Shown piece after piece: positions 1 through 7,729 of a stretch of DNA of 64,000 nt; positions within the stretch are counted from its first letter, which is position 1; each line of letters opens with the position of its first letter. The translations under genes were made by a program, and so were the position numbers. This DNA is from an uncultured Mesonia sp. GTDB lineage: Bacteria; Bacteroidota; Bacteroidia; Flavobacteriales; Flavobacteriaceae. The notes below the pieces were generated by a model. It was given only the letters and a program-made list of their open reading frames with translations, searched no databases and had not been told where the DNA came from. The stretch covers positions 1-64,000 of the forward strand of contig CANLVH010000010.1 of assembly GCA_947494545.1 (NCBI GenBank), given 5' to 3'.

Positions 1-373
1 CGAAAATATAGATTTTTTCGCACTACTAAAGTGCTGCAATAAAATTGCAGGGTTTAAATCCCTTTTTTGAGACCAATCAAAAAAATAACTGGATTTAACA
101 ACGATGAGTTTATTGAGGTTTATGAATTAATTCTCAAAAAAAGTCACAATTCTAAATCATTCCATAGTACCTAAAAAAGCATACAAAGAAGCATTTGAAC
201 TTTGTAAAGATATTGATGTTAATGATACCCCCTTTGTAGCATTCTCCATTTTCTTAAAATGTAAATTATAGACAGGCGATAAAAAGCTAACCAACGGTTT
301 ATTTAATAAAAGATATCAACAGTATATTCAAACAGAAGACTTAATCCAAGACTTTTTAAGAAAAAAGCGATAA
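1..373 (+). pseudogene. Decayed PIN-domain nuclease/toxin gene, 5' end outside window
   Basis: Three reading-frame pieces together resemble a PIN-domain protein. Frame 2 from base 2 gives ENIDFFALL; frame 1 from base 85 gives ITGFNNDEFIEVYELILKK; frame 2 from base 164 gives IVPKKAYKEAFELCKDID followed by VNDTPFVAF and TGDKKL, then TAA at 371. The D-x-x-DTPFVA and TGDKKL strings match the end of the PIN fold, where acidic residues bind the metal. Two frame changes are needed, and a TAG at 269-271 sits where this family has the Trp of WTGDKKL. The gene therefore looks dead. PIN proteins of this size are often toxins or house-keeping RNases; no antitoxin is visible in the window. The match comes from my recollection of the family. 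Confidence 0.65.
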
Positions 374-606
374 GTCTACTTAGCAAATAATATATAATCG
401 AATAAAATCTTTTATAGCTTATAAAATTTATCTGAGACCAAATTTAAACAACAATAGAAAAATCTAAAAAAAAACATAAATCAAAATATTTTTGTCTCCT
501 CTTTAGACACTTTCCTAAAGTACCTAGAAACAGAAACTAATTATAGAAAGCAAAAATCTTTTCCGTGTAAACGAAAATAAAAAAAGAAAAGTACTATTTA
601 ATTTCA

Positions 607-645
607 TAAAAAAAGCCTTTTCAGTTTCCCGAAAAGGCTTTTACA
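607..645 (-). terminator. Rho-independent terminator of rpsA
   Basis: A 12-bp stem (611-622 with 631-642, arms AAAAGCCTTTTC and GAAAAGGCTTTT) with an 8-base loop lies just past the rpsA stop codon and is followed on the minus strand by a run of T. Confidence 0.85.
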
Positions 646-663
646 GTTTTATAGATTTGAGGT

Positions 664-2493
664 TTATTTACCTTCCATTCTATCTTTTAAAGCTTGTAAG
701 TCTGCGTTTGCATCTCCAAGTGTTGGCTTGTCTTCTTGTTTAGATTTCTTAGCCGCTTGTTTTACAATTTTCGCTTCTTCTTCTTTATGAATTGACATAT
801 GCGAAGCTACTACGCGCTTAAATTCTTTATTGAATTCAATGATTACAAATTCTGCTTCTTCTCCTTTTTGAAGTTTGCTGCCGTCTTCTTTTTCTAAGTG
901 ACGTGTAGGTACAAATGCAGTAATATCTTCATTAAACTCTATAGTAGCACCTTTGTCTACCATTTCAGAAATTTCTGCAGTATGTTTTGTTCCAACTGCA
1001 AACTCTTTTTGGTATTTATCCCAAGGGTTAGCTTCTGTTTGTTTGTGGCCTAAGCTAAGTTTACGTCCTTCTACGTCTAATTCTAGAACAACAACTTCTA
1101 GCTTATCTCCTACATTACAAAACTCTGATGGATGCTTGATTTTCTTAGTCCAAGATAAGTCAGAAATATAAATAAGTCCGTCTATACCTTCTTCCAATTC
1201 TACAAACACACCAAAGTTGGTAAAGTTTCTTACAATACCGGTATGCTTAGAACCTACAGGATATTTAGTAGTAATATCTGTCCAAGGGTCTGGTGTTAAT
1301 TGCTTAATACCAAGAGACATTTTACGCTCTTCTCTGTCTAAAGTTAAGATTTGCGCTTCTACCTCATCTCCTACATTTACAAAGTCTTGTGCAGAACGCA
1401 AGTGCGTAGACCAAGACATTTCAGAAACGTGGATTAAACCTTCTACTCCTTCTGCAACTTCAATAAATGCACCGTAATCTGCAATTACAACTACTTTACC
1501 TTTTACTTTATCGCCAACTTTTAAGTCTTCGTCTAAAGCTTCCCAAGGATGTTTGCTTAATTGTTTTAAACCTAACTGGATTCTTGTTTTAGCTTCGTCG
1601 AAGTCTAAAATAACCACGTTTAATTTTTGGTCTAATTCTACAATCTCGTTAGGATGGTTAATTCTAGACCAAGAAAGGTCTGTAATGTGTACCAATCCGT
1701 CAACGCCACCAAGGTCTACAAACACACCGTAAGAAGTAATATTCTTAACAGTACCTTCTAATACTTGACCTTTTTCTAATTGACCAATAATTTCTTTTTT
1801 CTGCTCTTCTATATCTGCTTCGATAAGTGCTTTATGCGAAACAACAACGTTTTTAAATTCGTGATTTATTTTCACTACTTTAAATTCCATTGTTTTACCA
1901 ACGTATGCATCGTAATCTCTAATTGGCTTCACATCTATTTGCGAACCAGGTAAGAAAGCTTCTATACCAAATACATCTACAATCATACCACCTTTGGTAC
2001 GGCATTTTACGTAACCGTTTACGATGGTACCTTCGTCGTGCGCTTTGTTTACACGATCCCAAGCATTAATCACACGTGCTTTACGGTGAGAAAGTACTAA
2101 TTGACCGGTAGCGTCTTCACGCACATCTATAAGTACTTCTACTTTATCGCCTACTTTAAGGTCTGGGTTGTAACGAAATTCGTTTAACGAAACAACGCCT
2201 TCACTTTTTGCATTGATATCTATAATTGCATCACGATCTGTAATATTAATTACTGTTCCTTCTACAACTTCATCATCTAAAGTGTCTACAAAGTTTTCTT
2301 CTACTAATTTCTCAAACTCATCTAGCTTCTGATCATCAATCGGGTCTATACCTTCTTCATAATTGTGCCAGTTAAATTCTTTTAAGAATTTTTCAGGATT
2401 TTGTTGTTGCGTCTCCGGTTCTGGTTGAGAATCTGCAGACATTCCTGCTACATCCTGAACTTCTAAATCTTTTTCTTTTTTATCTTCAGCCAT
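664..2493 (-). CDS. rpsA: 30S ribosomal protein S1
   Basis: Ribosomal protein S1 (609 aa) binds mRNA on the small ribosomal subunit and helps start translation. After an acidic N-terminal extension of about 70 residues the protein is a string of S1 (OB-fold) repeats, recognisable by the recurring pattern G-x-V-x-x-I-x-x-Y/F-G-A/V-F-V-x-L followed by GLIHxSxxSW; the repeats between about residues 240 and 500 are the clearest (GVDGLVHITDLSW, GVEGLIHVSEMSW, GIDGLIYISDLSW). The last repeat is divergent, as usual. The length is typical of Bacteroidota S1. The ATG at 2493 opens MAEDKKEKD with no strong Shine-Dalgarno, normal for this phylum. It is a single-gene unit with its own promoter (2613-2642), a long leader and a terminator. 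Confidence 0.97.
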   Translation of the reverse strand: MAEDKKEKDLEVQDVAGMSADSQPEPETQQQNPEKFLKEFNWHNYEEGIDPIDDQKLDEFEKLVEENFVDTLDDEVVEGTVINITDRDAIIDINAKSEGVVSLNEFRYNPDLKVGDKVEVLIDVREDATGQLVLSHRKARVINAWDRVNKAHDEGTIVNGYVKCRTKGGMIVDVFGIEAFLPGSQIDVKPIRDYDAYVGKTMEFKVVKINHEFKNVVVSHKALIEADIEEQKKEIIGQLEKGQVLEGTVKNITSYGVFVDLGGVDGLVHITDLSWSRINHPNEIVELDQKLNVVILDFDEAKTRIQLGLKQLSKHPWEALDEDLKVGDKVKGKVVVIADYGAFIEVAEGVEGLIHVSEMSWSTHLRSAQDFVNVGDEVEAQILTLDREERKMSLGIKQLTPDPWTDITTKYPVGSKHTGIVRNFTNFGVFVELEEGIDGLIYISDLSWTKKIKHPSEFCNVGDKLEVVVLELDVEGRKLSLGHKQTEANPWDKYQKEFAVGTKHTAEISEMVDKGATIEFNEDITAFVPTRHLEKEDGSKLQKGEEAEFVIIEFNKEFKRVVASHMSIHKEEEAKIVKQAAKKSKQEDKPTLGDANADLQALKDRMEGK

Positions 2494-2612
2494 TGCTGAT
2501 CTATTATTTGTATTCTATATTTCTTCAGAAAATTAAACAACTAAACATAGAAGTGTTTATAAATATAAATTTTTATCTCCCTTTTCTTTCTGAATCGCTG
2601 TAAAAAGGGGTG

Positions 2613-2642
2613 CAAAAATACGATTTATTTTTTGATAATCAA
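2613..2642 (-). promoter_or_regulatory. Promoter of rpsA, with long leader
   Basis: On the minus strand a TTG (2642-2640) is followed after exactly 19 bases by TATTTTTG (2620-2613), matching the Bacteroidota consensus TTG-N19/20-TAnnTTTG. The predicted start lies a few bases further on, giving a leader of roughly 110 bases before the ATG at 2493. The remaining 160 bases towards cmk show no gene. Confidence 0.75.
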
Positions 2643-2803
2643 AAGTTTGTAAAAAATAGTGGGCGGGAGATTAGTATATTGGTTAACCAGTGATTAGTTA
2701 ATTAGTGGTGAGTTTGTGAGATAAAATTTGCATACAGCGTAAAGCTTACCGCTTATAGCTTTCTATTGTCTATTTTTTTATTTCCACTATTGCCAACTGA
2801 ACA

Positions 2804-3496
2804 CTATCCAATTTTCTCTTTTGCTAAAACCAAAAGTTTTTCAAATTGCTCTTGCATTGTCATATTAGTATTGTCTATTAAAACTGCATCTTCTGCTTGT
2901 TTTAAAGGAGAGTCTTTGCGGGTGGTGTCTATTTGATCACGTTTTTCGAGATTGGCGAGTACTTCTTCAAAATTTACTTGAAAACCTTTTTCTAACAACT
3001 CGTCTAATCTTCTTTGCGCTCTTTTTTGACTTGTAGCCGTCATAAAAATTTTTAATTCGGCTTCAGGAAATACTACTGTCCCAATATCGCGACCATCCAT
3101 TACAATTCCTTTGTTTTTACCCAGATGGGTTTGCACTTCTACTTGTTTTCTGCGCACTTCGGGAATGGCTGCAACTTGACTAACATAAGCAGAGACTGCC
3201 ATACTTCTAATTTCGGCTTCTACGTTTTCGCCATTTAAATAAACTTCCGCAAAGCCTTTTTGATGATTAAATTTAAAACTAAGATTAATCTCGTTTAGCT
3301 GCTTGATTAATTCTTCTTTTTTAAAGACATCTTTCCCAATTAAATTTTGGCGCATCGCAAAAAGTGTAACAGCGCGGTACATTGCACCCGTATCTACATA
3401 CACATAGCCTAAATTTTTAGCTAATTGTTTGGCTACCGTACTTTTTCCGGTAGAAGAATATCCGTCTATAGCAATAATTATTTTTCGCAAAAGCAA
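2804..3496 (-). CDS. cmk: Cytidylate kinase
   Basis: CMP/dCMP kinase (230 aa) phosphorylates CMP and dCMP with ATP in pyrimidine nucleotide recycling in the cytosol. The Walker A loop GYSSTGKS spans residues 12-19. The CMP-binding region YVDTGAMYRAVT (about 32-43) and the MDGRDIGTVVFPEA segment (about 133-146) are both present and diagnostic, as is the late RxxxDxxR-like stretch KRDQIDTTRKDSPL. The ATG at 3496 starts MLLRKIIIAIDGY, placing the P-loop at the expected distance. It lies 54 bp downstream of porQ on the same strand; cmk next to porQ is a common arrangement in Bacteroidota, though the two products have unrelated roles. Confidence 0.96.
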   Translation of the reverse strand: MLLRKIIIAIDGYSSTGKSTVAKQLAKNLGYVYVDTGAMYRAVTLFAMRQNLIGKDVFKKEELIKQLNEINLSFKFNHQKGFAEVYLNGENVEAEIRSMAVSAYVSQVAAIPEVRRKQVEVQTHLGKNKGIVMDGRDIGTVVFPEAELKIFMTATSQKRAQRRLDELLEKGFQVNFEEVLANLEKRDQIDTTRKDSPLKQAEDAVLIDNTNMTMQEQFEKLLVLAKEKIG

Positions 3497-3550
3497 GTAA
3501 GATTTGTGGTGGTAAAATTACAATTTATTTACGGGATGCCTAATTACTTT

Positions 3551-4570
3551 TTATCGCAAATCTATATTTAGACCAAAGAAACTAGAGCTAGCCGCACTGC
3601 TATATCTCGCATAAGAATAGCTAAGTCTTATTTTATTAAACTTTACGGATAAGCCCGCGCTTAAACCGGCAAAAGACCGTTGGTCTACAATACGTAATTC
3701 TTCACCGCGTCTAAAGCTATAGCCCAAACGTAAATTAAAACCTCCTTCAGGAAAGAGCTCTAATCCCAATATGGTATGCCGTAAAGCATTGTTTAAAAAC
3801 CCAGGATCGTCTTCTACGGTATTACCGTCTAAATCTGTTTCATCCCTATTGGTGTTTCTAAAGGCAATATTCCATTCTTGTAAATTTTCTAAGGTTACGT
3901 GCCACCTGATGGGAACTTCTTGTAATTCTTGTGAGATAGCCACATCTACTTCCAACGGAAGTTTTTCATAAATTTCGTCATAAGGAGTAAACTGCGTCCC
4001 CACGTTGCGCACTACGCCGGCAACAATCAAATCCCAATCTTGATAATAATAGGTTAAACCGAAGTCTAAAGCGCCGCCAAAAGAAGAATATTGTTCTAAT
4101 TTGGAAGAAATAAGTTTAGCATTTACACCAACATAAAAATCTGAATACGGAAAATTGTAGGCGTAACCAAAAGATAAAGCCGCCTCTCCGCCGGTAAAAT
4201 CTCCGGTGGCTTCGCCAAACTCATCATAACCATCAAAAGTACCGTAGTTTACATAGGTTATTCCTGCATGCAATACTTGTGTACGACGGTCTAACAAATA
4301 GGCATAAGATGCAGTACCATAATTAACGTCTGCAAAATAATTTACATAGTTTACAGAGAGTTGATTATCCATCTCATAATTTATATTGGCCGGATTATAG
4401 AGACCGGAAGTGGGATCAAAATCGTAGGTGGTAATATTTTTTCCGCCAAGAGCGGCTTGTCTGGGAGATGCTACCAAGTTTAAAAATTGGTAGGTAGATT
4501 GACCACCAATTTGCGCTGTTAGCGTATAACTGCACAAAATAATACATAGAAAGCTCCATTTTTTTACCAT
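3551..4570 (-). CDS. porQ: Type IX secretion system protein PorQ
   Basis: PorQ is an outer-membrane beta-barrel of the PorV/FadL-like group that takes part in type IX secretion, the Bacteroidota route for cell-surface proteins and gliding adhesins. The protein (339 aa) starts with a signal peptide (MVKKWSFLCIILCSYTLTAQ) and then carries the PorQ hallmark YQFLNL followed by RQAALGGKN near residues 28-45. The rest consists of alternating beta strands rich in aromatic residues and glycine, and it ends in a typical barrel strand. Its place directly before cmk supports the call, since this gene pair is conserved. Core secretion genes such as porV, sov or gldK-N are not in this window. Confidence 0.88.
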   Translation of the reverse strand: MVKKWSFLCIILCSYTLTAQIGGQSTYQFLNLVASPRQAALGGKNITTYDFDPTSGLYNPANINYEMDNQLSVNYVNYFADVNYGTASYAYLLDRRTQVLHAGITYVNYGTFDGYDEFGEATGDFTGGEAALSFGYAYNFPYSDFYVGVNAKLISSKLEQYSSFGGALDFGLTYYYQDWDLIVAGVVRNVGTQFTPYDEIYEKLPLEVDVAISQELQEVPIRWHVTLENLQEWNIAFRNTNRDETDLDGNTVEDDPGFLNNALRHTILGLELFPEGGFNLRLGYSFRRGEELRIVDQRSFAGLSAGLSVKFNKIRLSYSYARYSSAASSSFFGLNIDLR

Positions 4571-4639
4571 AAATGCAAAAAGCCGCTTGAGGATATAAAA
4601 CGGTTAAGGTCTTATTTTATTTTCTAAGCTTTTGAGTAA

Positions 4640-4676
4640 AATAAAAAAGTCCTGCCAGAAACAAGACTTTTTTAAG
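4640..4676 (-). terminator. Terminator after the FKBP lipoprotein gene
   Basis: A 9-bp stem (4643-4651 AAAAAAGTC with 4665-4673 GACTTTTTT) and a 13-base loop, with T-rich sequence after it on the minus strand, sits about 20 bp past the stop codon at 4693. Confidence 0.7.
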
Positions 4677-4692
4677 CGTAAGTTATAATATT

Positions 4693-5637
4693 TTAAAAAA
4701 CGTTAGGATCTAAATAATCTGGTGTACCGTCGTTATCAGAATCTATAAAGTTTATCTCGTCTTCGGTTATAATGCCGTCGTCATTAGTATCTTCTACTTC
4801 AATTTCCTCTATAGTTGGTGTGCCATCGCCATCATCATCTGCGTCTAAATAATTAGGAGTTCTATCGCCATCGGTATCATCATCAAAATCCAGTAAAAGA
4901 CCATCGCCATCTAAATCTTCCATAACAGAAGGAATACCATCGTTATCGTGATCTGTTTGGATGCCTTTATACAACTGAAAACCAAAGATAAGCGATTCAT
5001 ATTGTGCAATTGGCGTTCCTATTGGTGGTTCTGCAAAATATGCTAATCCCGAAGGAATAAAAACTGCGCCAATTCCAAAATCATCGGAATAGCTAACGGT
5101 TCCGTCTCCGTTTTCTTCAAAAGAAGACGCACCTTTAAACTCGCTTACTGCTTCCGTAAAGCCGGGAATAAAACCGTTGTTACCTGTTCCAGGAAGATCA
5201 AAACGGGCAGGGTTTACGGTTTCGTCAAATATGGTACCGTCAAATAATTCGCCACGATAAGTAATAACTACCTCATCTGCAAACGTAGGCTGATATTCTT
5301 CCGGTGCACCGGCACGAATTTTAAGATAGTATAAAGTATAATCTACCTCGCCTCTAGTTACTGTTTTAGATTCTAATGCACTAGACTCCATAATAGGTGT
5401 TTTATCTGCATTAAGTCCCTGAACTTTACCAAATTCAACACGCTGGTAATTTGGATTTAACGGATTGTCTACCAACTCAAAAAAGTGAGTTTCCATATAC
5501 TCTACTATTTGTTCGTGGTTTTCTTGCGCTACCTCCGCTGGATCCCGATAGTCAGGACCTTTAGGGCCATCATCATCTTCGCAAGAAATTAACGCGACCA
5601 AGGTAAATAAGAATAAAATTTTTGTTAGTTTCATCAT
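4693..5637 (-). CDS. FKBP-type peptidyl-prolyl isomerase lipoprotein with Ca-binding tail
   Basis: A predicted lipoprotein (314 aa from the ATG at 5637; a second ATG follows at 5634) with a lipobox ending ALISC at residue 19, so it should be anchored in the envelope. An FKBP-like domain spans about residues 95-230 (VVITYRGELFDGTIFDET, then IPGFTEAV and a closing beta strand IFGFQLYKG); such domains catalyse proline isomerisation in exported proteins. The last 80 residues are thrombospondin type 3-like Asp-rich repeats (DHDNDGIP, DLDGDG, DADDDGDGTP, DSDNDGTPDYLDP) expected to bind calcium. A longer reading frame upstream (to 5694) is rejected because it would bury the signal peptide. It is divergent from the S4-domain gene. 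Confidence 0.85.
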   Translation of the reverse strand: MMKLTKILFLFTLVALISCEDDDGPKGPDYRDPAEVAQENHEQIVEYMETHFFELVDNPLNPNYQRVEFGKVQGLNADKTPIMESSALESKTVTRGEVDYTLYYLKIRAGAPEEYQPTFADEVVITYRGELFDGTIFDETVNPARFDLPGTGNNGFIPGFTEAVSEFKGASSFEENGDGTVSYSDDFGIGAVFIPSGLAYFAEPPIGTPIAQYESLIFGFQLYKGIQTDHDNDGIPSVMEDLDGDGLLLDFDDDTDGDRTPNYLDADDDGDGTPTIEEIEVEDTNDDGIITEDEINFIDSDNDGTPDYLDPNVF

Positions 5638-5716
5638 TGCTTCTTTTTTGGGGCTGCAAGATACAATTTTCTTAATAGTTTTGTTATCGTGCAAAGCTAA
5701 TTTAATAGTTAGAAAA

Positions 5717-6100
5717 ATGAGAGTAGATAAATATTTATGGTGTGTACGCTATTTTAAAACAAGAAGTTTGGCTACTAAAGCCTGTAAAAAAGGACATGTA
5801 AAAATTGATGACAGCTCTGTAAAGCCGTCTCGCGAAATTTTTCCTGCCGATAAAATTGAGGTACGCAAAAATCAAATAAACTACCTAATAGAAGTGTTGG
5901 ACATTCCGCCCTCGCGTGTTGGCGCCAAATTAGTAAGTCTTTATTTGTTAGATAAAACGCCCAAAGAAAATTTAGAAAAATTAGATTTATTAAAATATTC
6001 TAAAGAATACTACAGAAAAAAAGGCACCGGCAGACCTACCAAAAAAGACCGTAGAGATTTAGAAGACTTTAAGGAAGAAAGCCGGGATGAAGAAATTTAA
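5717..6100 (+). CDS. S4-domain RNA-binding protein, Hsp15 family
   Basis: A small basic protein (127 aa) with an S4 RNA-binding domain in its first 60 residues (MRVDKYLWCVRYFKTRSLAT, then GHVKIDD). It belongs to the heat-shock Hsp15/HslR family, which in E. coli binds stalled 50S subunits still carrying peptidyl-tRNA. The C-terminal half is lysine-rich with KGTGRPTKKDRRD, the usual end in this family. The ATG at 5717 is preferred over an upstream in-frame start at 5648 because the S4 domain starts right at MRVDKYLW. The next gene starts 32 bp downstream, but a TAnnTTTG element (6102-6109) suggests that gene can also be started separately. Confidence 0.88.
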   Translation: MRVDKYLWCVRYFKTRSLATKACKKGHVKIDDSSVKPSREIFPADKIEVRKNQINYLIEVLDIPPSRVGAKLVSLYLLDKTPKENLEKLDLLKYSKEYYRKKGTGRPTKKDRRDLEDFKEESRDEEI

Positions 6101-6132
6101 TTATCTTTGATGGCATCTTTAATTGCAGAACA

Positions 6133-6630
6133 ATGGCTACACCCAATTTGATTTTAAACGAAAGACAAATACTTCATAAAATTAAACGTATTGCTTATCA
6201 AATCTATGAAAACAACAGCGCTGAAGAAAAAATAACCCTGGCTGGCGTTGCAACTAAAGGCTACCAATTGGCCGAAAAATTGCGTGAGCATTTGCAAGAA
6301 ATTTCTCCTTTAGAGGTTAACTTGTGCAAAATAGAAATCGATAAAGAAAATCCGTTGCTACCCATAAAAACTTCCTTAAAAAAAGAAGAATACACCAACA
6401 CCTCTGTTATTTTGGTAGACGATGTTTTAAATTCCGGTTCTACTTTAATTTATAGTGCCAAGCATTTTTTAGAAGTTCCTTTAAAAAAATTACAGACAGC
6501 GGTTTTGGTAGACCGCAGCCATAAAAAATATCCGGTAAAAGCAGATTTTAAAGGCATTTCTCTTTCTACTTCGTTAAACGAAACGGTAAAAGTTATTTTT
6601 GAAAACGAAATGAAAGTAATATTGGTATAG
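6133..6630 (+). CDS. Phosphoribosyltransferase family protein (PyrR-like)
   Basis: A type I phosphoribosyltransferase fold of 165 aa. The PRPP-binding signature is VILVDDVLNSGST at about residues 92-104, with the paired acidic residues and the S/T-G-S-T loop in place. The N-terminal part contains the ATKG turn expected for pyrophosphate binding. PyrR-like proteins act as uracil phosphoribosyltransferases or as pyrimidine attenuators; the substrate cannot be told from the sequence, and no pyr operon adjoins it. It runs towards aroK, whose stop codon begins at the very next base after this gene's TAG (6628-6630), so the two convergent genes abut exactly. A TATCTTTG element at 6102-6109 may be its -7 promoter box. 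Confidence 0.8.
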   Translation: MATPNLILNERQILHKIKRIAYQIYENNSAEEKITLAGVATKGYQLAEKLREHLQEISPLEVNLCKIEIDKENPLLPIKTSLKKEEYTNTSVILVDDVLNSGSTLIYSAKHFLEVPLKKLQTAVLVDRSHKKYPVKADFKGISLSTSLNETVKVIFENEMKVILV

Positions 6631-7152
6631 TTATTTTTTAAGCTCTTCCAATAATTCTGCTACCACCCTTTCTGTAGATAAATCTCCATCTATAATTATA
6701 TCACTTTGCTGATAATAATGCGTTCGCTCAAATAAATGTTTTCGTATAAAATCTTTTAACTGCGCTTTGGTGTTAAGATTTTGCAACAAAGGACGTTTTT
6801 CTTTTTCTGTAAACAAACGCTTGGTCAGCTCGTCTAAACTTACCTTTAAATACACCAGTTTTGTATTTGGCTGCTGCCGAATTAAAGACAGGTTGTTTGC
6901 ATAGCATGGCGTGCCACCACCCAAAGCAATAATTTGCTTTTTTTTGGTTTCTAAAAGTCTTTTTAAAACCTTATTTTCGGCTTTTCTGAAAAAAATTTCA
7001 CCCTTTTTTGAAAAAATTTCGGAAATATTTTCGCTGATTTCTTTTTCTATTTCTTGATCTAAATCTACAAACGGAATTTCTAATTTACTGGATAACAAGC
7101 CTGCAGCAGCTGTCTTTCCGCTACCCATATAACCGCAAAGTACTATTTTCAT
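6631..7152 (-). CDS. aroK: Shikimate kinase
   Basis: Shikimate kinase (173 aa, normal length) phosphorylates shikimate with ATP in the fifth step of the aromatic amino acid pathway. The P-loop GYMGSGKT is at residues 7-14. The shikimate-binding residues are visible as D30-x-D32 (VDLDQEIE), R56 in FFRKAE, and the GGG of ALGGGTP at 78-80. The lid region RPLLQN follows at about residues 119-124. It starts 53 bp from the predicted promoter of the tRNA-Lys gene, and a TAAATTTG element at 7176-7169 may be its own -7 box. No other aro gene is nearby, as is common in this group. Confidence 0.95.
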   Translation of the reverse strand: MKIVLCGYMGSGKTAAAGLLSSKLEIPFVDLDQEIEKEISENISEIFSKKGEIFFRKAENKVLKRLLETKKKQIIALGGGTPCYANNLSLIRQQPNTKLVYLKVSLDELTKRLFTEKEKRPLLQNLNTKAQLKDFIRKHLFERTHYYQQSDIIIDGDLSTERVVAELLEELKK

Positions 7153-7205
7153 TTTCTATGATTTTCTACAAATTTAAAGCGAATTAAAATTATAGGAAAA
7201 TTGCC

Positions 7206-7235
7206 TTGATAAATTAATAATTGATGTTATATTTG
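7206..7235 (+). promoter_or_regulatory. Promoter of the first tRNA-Lys gene
   Basis: TTG (7206-7208), a 19-base spacer, then TATATTTG (7228-7235), an exact fit to the Bacteroidota housekeeping promoter. The tRNA begins 24 bases later. Confidence 0.8.
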
Positions 7236-7258
7236 CACCCGCATTCGCAAAACGAATG

Positions 7259-7331
7259 GATCTGGTAGCTCAGTTGGTAGAGCATCTCCCTTTTAAGGAG
7301 AGGGTCCTGGGTTCGAGCCCCAGCCAGATCA
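7259..7331 (+). tRNA. tRNA-Lys (anticodon TTT), copy 1
   Basis: The acceptor stem pairs GATCTGG (7259-7265) with CCAGATC (7324-7330), followed by discriminator A at 7331. The anticodon stem TCTCC/GGAGA encloses the loop CTTTTAA with anticodon TTT at 7292-7294, and the T arm carries GGTTCGAGCC. The D arm has AGCTCAGTTGGTAGAGC. CCA is not encoded; the next bases are CAA. Confidence 0.97.
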
Positions 7332-7388
7332 CAAATTGAAATAATGATTTTGTTGGGCGAGAAGTTCATCCTGAGCGCAGCCGAAGGA

Positions 7389-7413
7389 AGCCCCAGCCAG
7401 ATTACAAATTGAA
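7389..7413 (+). repeat. Partial copy of the tRNA-Lys 3' end
   Basis: The 25 bases at 7389-7413 repeat the last bases of tRNA-Lys copy 1 plus its 3' flank (7316-7340) with a single C-to-T change. Just before it lies TTCATCCTGAGCGCAGCC then GAAGGA, a word that recurs in a related form before the second tail copy (7603-7635). Confidence 0.85.
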
Positions 7414-7459
7414 GTTCTTTAAAATAGATTTTTTTGCTTTTAGAAGCAAATTCTCCCCC

Positions 7460-7532
7460 GATCTGGTAGCTCAGTTGGTAGAGCATCTCCCTTTTAAGGA
7501 GAGGGTCCTGGGTTCGAGCCCCAGCCAGATCA
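7460..7532 (+). tRNA. tRNA-Lys (anticodon TTT), copy 2
   Basis: Identical over all 73 bases to the copy 201 bp upstream, with anticodon TTT at 7493-7495. No clear separate promoter is seen, so it may be transcribed with copy 1 or have a weak start of its own. A terminator follows directly. Confidence 0.97.
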
Positions 7533-7544
7533 CTTAATAAAGAT

Positions 7545-7570
7545 ACCCGTTCATTTCGAGCGGGTTTTTT
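7545..7570 (+). terminator. Terminator after tRNA-Lys copy 2
   Basis: Stem ACCCGTTC (7545-7552) with GAGCGGGT (7558-7565), loop ATTTC, then a run of T. One pair is G-U. Confidence 0.9.
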
Positions 7571-7666
7571 ATTTTATGGCCAGAGTACTAATTGGCGAGA
7601 AGTTTATCCTGAGCGGAGTGAAACGAAGTCGAAGGGAGCCCCAGCCAGATCACTTAATAAAAAGAT

Positions 7667-7692
7667 ACCCGTTCATTTCGAGCGGGTTTTTT
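7667..7692 (+). terminator. Duplicated copy of the tRNA-Lys terminator
   Basis: The same hairpin and T run as at 7545-7570, carried along in the direct repeat. It stands behind a tRNA fragment rather than a whole tRNA. Confidence 0.8.
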
Positions 7693-7729
7693 ATTTTATG
7701 GCCAGAGTACTAATTGGCGAGAAGTTTAT

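Larger units (their letters stand above)
7516..7729 (+). repeat. Direct repeat covering tRNA tail plus terminator
   Basis: The block 7516-7607 (last 17 bases of tRNA-Lys copy 2, its terminator and the following 37 bases) is repeated at 7636-7729. The copies differ by two extra A residues. Between them lies the CCTGAGCG / GAAGTCGAAGG word. Confidence 0.9.

Noticed and set aside
5638..5694. Longer N terminus for the FKBP lipoprotein
   Set aside because: It would place a basic 19-residue stretch before a perfect lipoprotein signal and overlaps the divergent promoter region.
7214..7486. A 90-codon minus-strand frame across both tRNA-Lys genes
   Set aside because: It contains the tRNA sequences and repeats itself because the tRNA genes are duplicated; it is not a protein gene.
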